From contig CM035151.1 in NCBI GenBank assembly GCA_020205615.1, positions 42,466,977-42,530,976 on the forward strand: 64,000 nt of DNA. Direction: 5' to 3'. Both the position numbers and the translations under genes were made by a program. This document shows positions 56,822-64,000 of the stretch, piece by piece (position 1 is the stretch's first letter; every line of letters starts with the position of its first letter). The notes under the pieces are model-generated. The model was not told the origin of the DNA and searched no databases. It saw only the letters and a program-made list of their open reading frames with translations. Source of the DNA: Panax quinquefolius (Eukaryota > Streptophyta > Magnoliopsida > Apiales > Araliaceae).

Positions 56822-57334
56822 CCTAGTTGATTTACCAAATATAACTACTAAATGATGACCACCGTTCTATTCCTATGTTACCCCCGCTCGACCCCGCTAC
56901 ACTCTTATTACCTAAAAGGAATTGTGAAACAGAAGGGTGAGCACAACTAGTCCAGTAAGGAATATCATGACTAAAGATAATTAAATTATCAATAGCCTTC
57001 ATCAATAATAAATCAGAGATTTAGAACATATGGTAAATGATAAAAATTTCAACCATAGTTGCGTGAATCGAAGCAATCCATTAGAAGAGTCAAATAGACC
57101 GTGAAGTCTATTATCTTCTCCATGTTAAAAATCCACCAACAATATTTTATCCCTGTAACAAAAATTAACAATTCTGGTCCACAATCATATGAATAACTCA
57201 TAATCATAATTGTAGTTCTAAATTCCTCTTCTCATCCAGGATGAAGATAATTTTTATCACCTATCTTTACCTGAAACATCAAAGATCATGGTTACACCAA
57301 ATAACATTTCCTGTTCATAATCATACTAATAACT

Positions 57335-57590
57335 TCATCTTTGCACTACGACCAAAGATATTCATTTGTATCACCAGTTGGTCATGTTCATCTCAACACT
57401 TGTTCATCTTTGCACTACTGGGCAAAGATATTCAACAACATATCATCTTTGCACTACGGGCCAAAGATATTCATCAACAATTCATCTTTGCACTACAGGC
57501 CAAAGATATTCCTCAACAGTTCATATTTGCACTACAGGCCAAATATATTCATCAACAGTTCATATTTGCACTACAGGCCAAATATATTAT
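57335..57590. repeat. Minisatellite in array LTR 3
   Basis: The most regular copy: seven CATCTTTGCACTAC / CATATTTGCACTAC units, the last five at about 39 bp spacing. Confidence 0.87.
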
Positions 57591-57944
57591 TATCTCAAAG
57601 AAATATATAATCATTTCAAAATTTATATAAACAATAATTATAACCATGTTGATCATTTCACATTTTCACTTAAGCTAAAGATATTCAATTATAAATTCAA
57701 TGGTCACGATCATACCAGTCAACAATTCAACTTTGCATTACTGGCCAAAGAGAACCCATAGTCATGATCATACCAAAAATCTACCCATCTTTACACTCAA
57801 GTTAAAGAGAAATATCATCATTAGGGTTATAAAAGTGTTATATATGATAATAAAAATAATATTATCAACATACAGTTTTAATCTCAAGAGTAATATTCAT
57901 AAATCAACTATAATTTGGTCAGAAAAAGAAACCAATTTGGTAAT

Positions 57945-58041
57945 GAATAATAACTCCTGAATAGTAACCCATGAATAGTAACTTCGTGAATAATAACTCA
58001 TAAATAGTAACTCGTGAATAGTAACTCATGAATAGTAAACC
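57945..58041. repeat. GAATAGTAACTC repeats in array LTR 3
   Basis: About seven short units alternating CTCGTGAATAGTAA and CTCATGAATAGTAA. Confidence 0.82.
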
Positions 58042-58954
58042 CGAAACAAAAAGGTAGAAATTCTACAATAAAATCCATACCAATATTTCAGTATAATGAT
58101 ATTGAAATAACATTTCTTAAACTTATAAACAATTTATTTTAATTGTTTACACTTTACTAAATAATGCATTTAATCGTTGTAAAATGCCAAACTCATAAGA
58201 TTTCATCACCAATAACCAAAACCCTCATCAAAAATCTGCATATAACTCATGTATGATTCTCAAGCCATAAAATCATATTTTCCAATTTTCTTACTTCATA
58301 TAACATATTTAATTCATTTACTCATAACTAGTCCATTTTCATGAAAAATACCAAATCAGTTCCAAAAATATTTCTTTTCTGAAATTTAGCAGAATATAGT
58401 CTCATATTGAACATATATTTTTCTCAGAATTTTTAAAATTCATTTACTATTTTTCATATGACCAAAACCCGCTAATATTTAGACATTTATCATAAATTGT
58501 ACTTTTATCCAAAAATCCGAAATTTACAGAAGAGTACACCGATATTATATAGATATACTTCCAATAAAAATTTCATCAATTTTGGAGTTAACCACAAGGA
58601 GTTATCGGAGTTACTTTTAAAATAGTCTTTTCTCGTAAAATTCATAACTCTTAATATATACATCCAAAAATCACCATTTTTGGACACAATCAATAAAACT
58701 CATCAAAATATCATTTCAAATTTTCCAGAATTTTCTAAAGGTCGAAAGAAGTACGAACTGAAAAACATAATAACCCTTAAAATCCGTTACCTCAAAATAA
58801 TGGTACTTCTGATCGGAATATCGGATAGAAAGCCGAAGGAAACTTCTGCTAAATAGAAACTCTCAAAGTATCTATATACTCTAAAAAATATGCTTGATAA
58901 TATAGAGAGAAAGAAAACTTGTTTCTGGTGTGATTTTCAATTCTAACATAAACA

Positions 58955-58968
58955 CCTATTTATAGGAA
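58955..58968 (-). promoter_or_regulatory. TATA box of array LTR 3
   Basis: The minus strand TCCTATAAATAGGT, in the same context as LTR 1 and LTR 2. Confidence 0.6.
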
Positions 58969-60172
58969 AATGCTAGAACGCCAAAGGAGACTAAATTAAT
59001 AAAATAATATTATTCTTATAACAATTGTCACGCACACCATGACCAAGCTCAGCACTCCACCTTTGAACAAATAATTTGAGCACATTTTTTTCTACACCAA
59101 CCAAAGTGGGTCCCACCCATAAATTAATAAAAATTATTTTTTTTTCTAAAACTCCACTAATTCAAAATAAAAATCCCTTTATCAGAAAAATTTGAAACTC
59201 ATGTGTTTTCATAGGAAATTTAATTCTCTACAACTTTGTAGAAGAAAGTTTTTCCAAATTCCAATCAAAAAATACCCGAAATCCACAAACGGGTGATTTT
59301 TATTACCTCTACACCGACAAAATACTGATAAAACACCTCAGCATTAATTCCTTCATTTTTATCCACATAAAAATAAATATATCCATCATTTACATCCACA
59401 TAAAATAAATATTTCCTTATCGTATAAATCAATAATTAATTATTCACAAATAATATTTCAGAATCACAATTATGACAACCAGGCCGTTCCCAGGAAAGAG
59501 TGGGCTTTCCAATAAGAATTTCACCTTACTGGCGCGCAATTAGGTGACCAAACCTCTCCTTGACAGAACTTTCTAGACATTGCCAATAATGCTATCTAAT
59601 AATATTATTCAAATAATATGAATTATTTATTTGATAATGGGAAATACTGTGCAGTGATAATTATTGAAACAACAATAATATAAAATATCAACGCAACAAT
59701 TATTGAATCAATAAAATAAAATATTGAATAAAGAATTATCGTAACAATTATTGAGTAGTGCCTTCTTACGTAAGAATCAATAATTCAAAAATACTTTGTG
59801 CAATCTGGTGTACTCTTTGTGCAATAACGCGACATCTTATTTTAACCATCGGGTATTCCAACGATTATTAATCAGTAATAACTACGCCGTTATTTATAAA
59901 AACTCAATTTTTTCGTTTTCTTCATCCGACAGTTATCCGTTATCGGGCCCACAAATGGCTGCGCCGTCGTACGAATATTCCCCGACAGAAAGAATATTCC
60001 ACGACCAAACGAATATTCCCCGATAACAATGAATATTTTATTACCACTTGTGTATTTTGAAAAAATTCATATATCACCCTTAACTTTAACCTTTTATCAA
60101 TTTAACCATTTACTGAATAGTTATTATAAGAAAAATTGAATACTTTTATTTCATAAAATTTGGGGTCTTACA

Positions 60173-61286
60173 ATCTCCCCTCCTTATGAAATTTCGTCCC
60201 AGAAATTTACGTACTTAGTATTTCAAAAAGTTGAGAATACCTTGCTTTCATTTCAGATTTTATCTCCCGGGTCATCATGATTTCTCCATTGCTCATCTCC
60301 CGTGATAACTTCATTTGGGTTCTTCACTTATTGGGTAGTCATGACAACCGCTATCCCTTGAACTACTCGGCTTTGACTTGTCTGGGGCAACATTTGGCGT
60401 CATCACTACCGTTGGAATATACTTTTCTATAGGACATATTCCTCCCTCAACTGCCTCATCTTACTCCTGATTCATGATCTGAATCATCAATCTTCGATCC
60501 ATATCGAATTCCGATTGACCGCTATGTTTAGGGTAATTTAAAACTCGATGTTGGGTTCTCCCAATTGCTTTCCAAAAAGAGAAATTCATATCATCTATTT
60601 TAGCCTTCTTAGATCGGACATCTCTTTCCACAATATCCACGTGTCGTGCGGCTTTTGCCCATGCATCACTTATTCTCACTGCTTCGCTTTTTTGTTCTTT
60701 CAAATTTCGATTCCATCTTTATCATCTTATACTCGCCAAAGAATGTTTCATTCAAGCATCACATATCGGGTAACACAAGCTTGAATTGTTGCATCTTTTG
60801 CTCCACGCATCATTTATGTCCATTTCTTCACTGCTTTCTTCTAACTTATGAATACAATTTTGCAATTCTACATTTTGATCATATAATACCTCTAATAAAT
60901 TCTCCTCAGGTACCTCTTCTTCCTCTTCTTCCTCACTCTCAGCTGTTACCTCTGCGACCATCTCGGGTGCAACTATCAATTCTTCACTCACCACATGGAT
61001 TTCTCTAATTCCTTCTTCGTCTGATATCACTTTATCCTGGTAGGTGATTAGAGGTATCCCCACGGTCTCATTCACTCCATTGTTAACATTCTAAGCAGCC
61101 ATTCTCAAATACTGCCATAAAACAAGGGTTAATTAAACAAATTAACCTATCACATAATATCCCGATATTATGACTGACCAACAAATAAGCTTAGGTAGGA
61201 CACACTAGTGAAGGACTTACTCATCTCTCCCTCCTAGTTATATTCCCGATCTCCGCCAGAGACCATATCCTAAGCTCGATACCAAT
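60173..61286 (-). mobile_element. Array internal region 3 (non-autonomous)
   Basis: 1,114 bp with the same organisation. The primer site and LTR edge are altered (minus strand around 61287 reads TCATGATTGGTATCGAGC in place of TCACAGTTGGTATCAGAGC). Confidence 0.9.
60461..61075 (-). pseudogene. Array unit 3 coiled-coil gag-position ORF, broken
   Basis: The N-terminal stretch 61075-60752 (MNETVGIPLITYQDKVISD, acidic run, LYDQNVELQNCIHKLEE) runs into a divergent segment near 60810. The C-terminal stretch 60703-60461 has AWAKAARHVDIVERDVRSKK and NFSFWKAIGRTQHRVLNYP to MNQE. At least two frameshifts lie between 60810 and 60700. Confidence 0.75.
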
Positions 61287-61603
61287 CATGACAACCCCAA
61301 AATAGGTCCATTCCATCCAACCTATTCTGAGTCGCCAAATACATGGTACAGAAAATAATTAGAACTTTATTACAACAATTGTCGTGCAAAATACAACAAC
61401 ACATATGCTGTGAGTTTGGATACAAATATATACCAACTGTGACTCTCATACCAACCTTGGATAAGACGTCACAATAACACCTTACATAAAGGTATAGTCA
61501 AAAACCGCTTTTAGAAATTAGAATCTTTGGGAAGTGCTCAAGAAACCTTGTATACATGGGAGGCCATGCGTATAGGTTATGATATATATCATATGGCCAC
61601 GAA

Positions 61604-61879
61604 TTATCCTTGGTTGATTGATAGACCCCAAAGGAAAACGAGAAGATTACTATCATATTCTTTCCAATGGCGAGTCTTCTCTTGACATATCATTATCTCC
61701 ACTGTCTCTAAATGAGAATTATACTTCAAACAAACACCAAGATTATATAGGTAGTGCTCGTAAATATACTCAGCAAGTGGATGAGCACAACCATGTCTTA
61801 TGATGACACGAGGTTGTATTTCATTAGACATACTGTATGATAGTGACAAAACACCCTTCCAACGTTGGGTTCGCCTCAC
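61604..61879 (-). pseudogene. Broken copy of the LTR ORF in array LTR 4
   Basis: Open for 91 codons from MRRTQRWKGVLSLSYSMSNE, then lost after LLVFLWGL by an indel near 61615. The region beyond (61600-61500) is still recognisable in other frames. Confidence 0.55.
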
Positions 61880-62392
61880 CCTAGTTGATTTACCAAATAT
61901 AACTACTAAATGATGACCACCGTTCTATTCCCATGTTACCCCCGCTCGACCCCGGTACACTCTTATTACCTAAAAGGAATTGTGAAACAGAAGGGTGAGC
62001 ACAACTAGCTCAGTAAGGAATATCATGACTAAAGATAATTAAATTATCAATAGCCTTCATCAATAATAAATCATAGATTTAGAACATACGGTAAATGATA
62101 AAAATTTCAACCATAGTTGCAGCTGAACGAGCAATCCATTAGAAGAGTCAAATAGACTGTGAAGTTTATTATCTTCTCCATGTTAAAAATCCACCAATAA
62201 TGTTTTATCCCTGTAACAAAAATTAACAATTCTGGTCCACAATCATATGAATAACTCATAATCATAATTGTAGTTCTAAATTCCTCTTCTCATCTAGGAC
62301 GAAGATAATTTTCATCACCTATATTTACCTGAAATATCAAAGATCATGGTTACACCAAATCACATTTCCTATTCATAATCATACTAATAACT

Positions 62393-62652
62393 TTATCTTT
62401 GCACTACGACCAAAGATATTCATTTGTATCACCAGTTGGTCATGTTCATCTCAACACTTGTTCATCTTTTTGCACTCATCGGCCTCACGATATTCAATAA
62501 CATGTCATCTTTGCACTCTAGGGCCAAAGATATTCATCAACAATTCATCTTTTTGCACTACAGCCAAAGATATTCCTCAACAGCTCATATTTGCACTACA
62601 GCCAAATATATTCATCAACAGCTCATATTTGCACTACTGAGCCCAAATATAT
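62393..62652. repeat. Minisatellite in array LTR 4
   Basis: Six degenerate CATCTTTGCACTAC / CATATTTGCACTAC units, several with small insertions such as CATCTTTTTGCACTC near 62461. Confidence 0.82.
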
Positions 62653-63007
62653 TATTATCTCAAAGAAATATATAATCATTTCAGAATTTATATAAACAAT
62701 AATTATAACCATGTTGATCATTTCACATTTTCACTTAAGCTAAAGATATTCAATTATAAATTCAATGGTCACGATCATACCAGTCAACAATTCAACTTTG
62801 CATTACTGGCCAAAGAGAAACCATAGTCATGATCATACTAAAAATCTACCCATCTTTACACTCAAGTTAAAGAGAAATATCATCATTAGGGTTATAAAAA
62901 TGTTATATATGATAATAAAAATAATATTATCAACATACAGTTTTAATCTCAAGAGTAATATTCATAAATCAACTACAATTTGTTCAGAAAAAGAAACCAA
63001 TTTTGTC

Positions 63008-63106
63008 ATGAATAATAACTCGTGAATAGTAACCCATGAATAGTAACTTCGTGAATAATAACTCATAAATAGTAACTCGTGAATAGTAACTCATGAATAG
63101 TAAACC
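63008..63106. repeat. GAATAGTAACTC repeats in array LTR 4
   Basis: About seven short units, same phase as LTR 3. Confidence 0.82.
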
Positions 63107-64000
63107 CGACACAAAAAGGTAGAAATTCCACAATAAAATCCATACCAATATTTCAGTATAATAATATTGAAATAACATTTCTTAAACTTATAAACAATTT
63201 ATTTTAATTGTTTACACTTTACTAAATAATGCATTTAATCATTGTAAAATGCCAAACTCATAAGATTTCATCACCAATAACCAAAACCCTCATCAAAAAT
63301 CTGCATATAACTCATGTATGATTCTCAAGCCATAAAATCATATTTTCCAATTTTCTTACTTCACATAACATATATAATTCATTTACTCATAACTAGTCCA
63401 TTTTCATGAAAAATACCAAATCGAGTTCAAAAATATTTCTTTTACGAGATTTAGCGAATATAATCCCATATTGAATATATATTTTTCTCGAAATTTTTAA
63501 AATTCATTTACTATTTTTCATATGACCAAAACCGCCGAATATTTAGACATTTATCATAAATTGTACTTTTATCCAAAAATTCCAAAATTTACAGAGTACA
63601 CTGATATTATATAGATATACTTCCAATAAAAATTTCATCAATTTTGGAGTTAACCACAAGGAGTTATCAGCGGTTACTTTTAAAATAGTCTTTTCTCGTA
63701 TAATTCATAACTCTTAATATATATACATCCAAAAATCACCATTTTTGGACACAATAAATAAAACTCATCAAAATATCATTTTAAATTTTCCAGAATTTTC
63801 TACACCAACCAAAGTGGGTCCCACCCATAAATTAATAAAAATCAATTTATTTTCCAAAACTTCAGTAATTCATAATAAATAGCCCTTTAATCAGAAAAAT
63901 TCGAAACTTGCGCATTTTCAGAGGAAATTTAATTCTCTACAACTTTGTAGAAGAAAGTTTTTCCAAATTCCAATCAGAAAATACCCGAAATCCACAAACG

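Larger units (their letters stand above)
56228..60172 (-). mobile_element. Array LTR 3
   Basis: A 3,945 bp LTR, 5' LTR of unit 2 and 3' LTR of unit 3. It carries a 132-codon ORF (56821-56423), minisatellite (57335-57590), GAATAGT repeats (57945-58041) and TATA box (58955-58968). It shares with LTR 2, against LTR 1, the AAAACTCCACTAATTC block and the GGATAGAAAGCCGAAGG block. Confidence 0.92.
46119..64000 (-). mobile_element. Head-to-tail array of a non-autonomous chromovirus, about 5.05 kb period
   Basis: Four LTRs (46119-50056, 51173-55110, 56228-60172, 61287-64000 cut by the window) alternate with three 1.1 kb internal regions, all in minus orientation. Start-to-start distances are 5054, 5055 and 5059 bp. 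Each internal region keeps an initiator-Met primer site, a decayed coiled-coil gag-position ORF, a stub of the sequence before protease fused to the last part of pol, and a polypurine tract. No RT, RNase H, integrase or intact protease is present. Copies are visibly very similar. Known LTR-LTR unequal recombination can build such arrays. Confidence 0.92.
61287..64000 (-). mobile_element. Array LTR 4, chimeric and cut by window end
   Basis: Follows the array pattern up to about 63797. There TTTTCCAGAATTTTCTA joins directly to CACCAACCAAAGTGGG, skipping about 365 bp present in LTR 1-3, including the TATA box and the CTCAAAGTATCTA region. The DNA to the right is also more diverged from LTR 2 and LTR 3 than the DNA to the left. 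It contains a minisatellite (62393-62652), GAATAGT repeats (63008-63106) and a broken copy of the LTR ORF. Its left end has lost the TG (CATGACAACC). Confidence 0.88.

Noticed and set aside
60646..61008. 120-codon plus-strand frame in array internal region 3 (and similar frames at 50672 and 55453)
   Set aside because: Antisense of the coiled-coil ORF. Its Leu/Ser-rich composition follows from the Glu-rich sense strand.
46119..64000. Segmental duplication of the whole locus as the cause of the 5 kb period
   Set aside because: The period coincides exactly with LTR start to next LTR start. Primer site and polypurine tract directly abut each LTR, so the unit is the retroelement itself.

Overview
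This window is nuclear DNA from a flowering plant, made almost entirely of nested LTR retrotransposons. No cellular protein-coding gene, rRNA or tRNA gene was recognised. The sequence is strongly AT-rich. Almost every coding stretch is a decayed gag-pol domain of a Ty3/gypsy chromovirus, read on the minus strand. I place it in the Del/Tekay lineage because of its 2.4-3.9 kb LTRs, its initiator-Met-tRNA primer site, and an integrase with a GPY/F module followed by a chromodomain-like tail. The species cannot be named from this evidence.

Layout. 1-2000: end of a minus-strand Ty1/copia element (LTR plus decayed RT/RNase H). 2001-45460: a chromovirus locus. It starts with a 3' LTR (2001-4643) and the pol of copy A (4644-8449, with protease and gag zinc knuckles). 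Copy A is joined with no LTR to the 3' end of copy B, near 8450. Copy B runs 8450-10534, 13029-13252 and 35738-37968, ending in a primer binding site and a 5' LTR (37969-39648 and 44968-45460). B is split by two solo LTRs. The first is 10535-13028, with target duplication TTAAC. The second ('G') is 13253-13319 + 30544-32284 + 34803-35737. G is itself interrupted by a 17.2 kb LTR-internal-LTR-internal-LTR tandem element C-D (13320-30543, duplication AACTT) and by a plus-strand solo LTR (32285-34802, duplication CGACG). The 5' LTR of B is interrupted by a 5.3 kb non-coding LTR-like insertion (39649-44967, duplication CCACA) and by a plus-strand LTR fragment (45461-46118).

46119-64000 is the most unusual part. 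It is a head-to-tail array of a non-autonomous chromovirus in the order LTR-internal-LTR-internal-LTR-internal-LTR, with a period of about 5.05 kb. Each internal region is only about 1.1 kb. It keeps the primer site, a small acidic coiled-coil gag-position ORF, a stub from just before protease, the last codons of pol and the polypurine tract. Protease, RT, RNase H and integrase are gone. Copy B carries the same unusual gag-position ORF ahead of a protease/RT, so a B-like element is the likely parent and possible helper. The array LTRs also carry a roughly 0.45 kb segment, absent from related LTRs, with a 132-codon ORF kept open in three of four copies. The array looks like a satellite repeat forming from a retrotransposon.

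Relative order inferred from nesting: copia fragment, then A/B, then the solo LTRs and G in B, then C-D and the plus-strand solo LTR in G. The 5.3 kb element, the 45461 LTR and the array came after LTR B.
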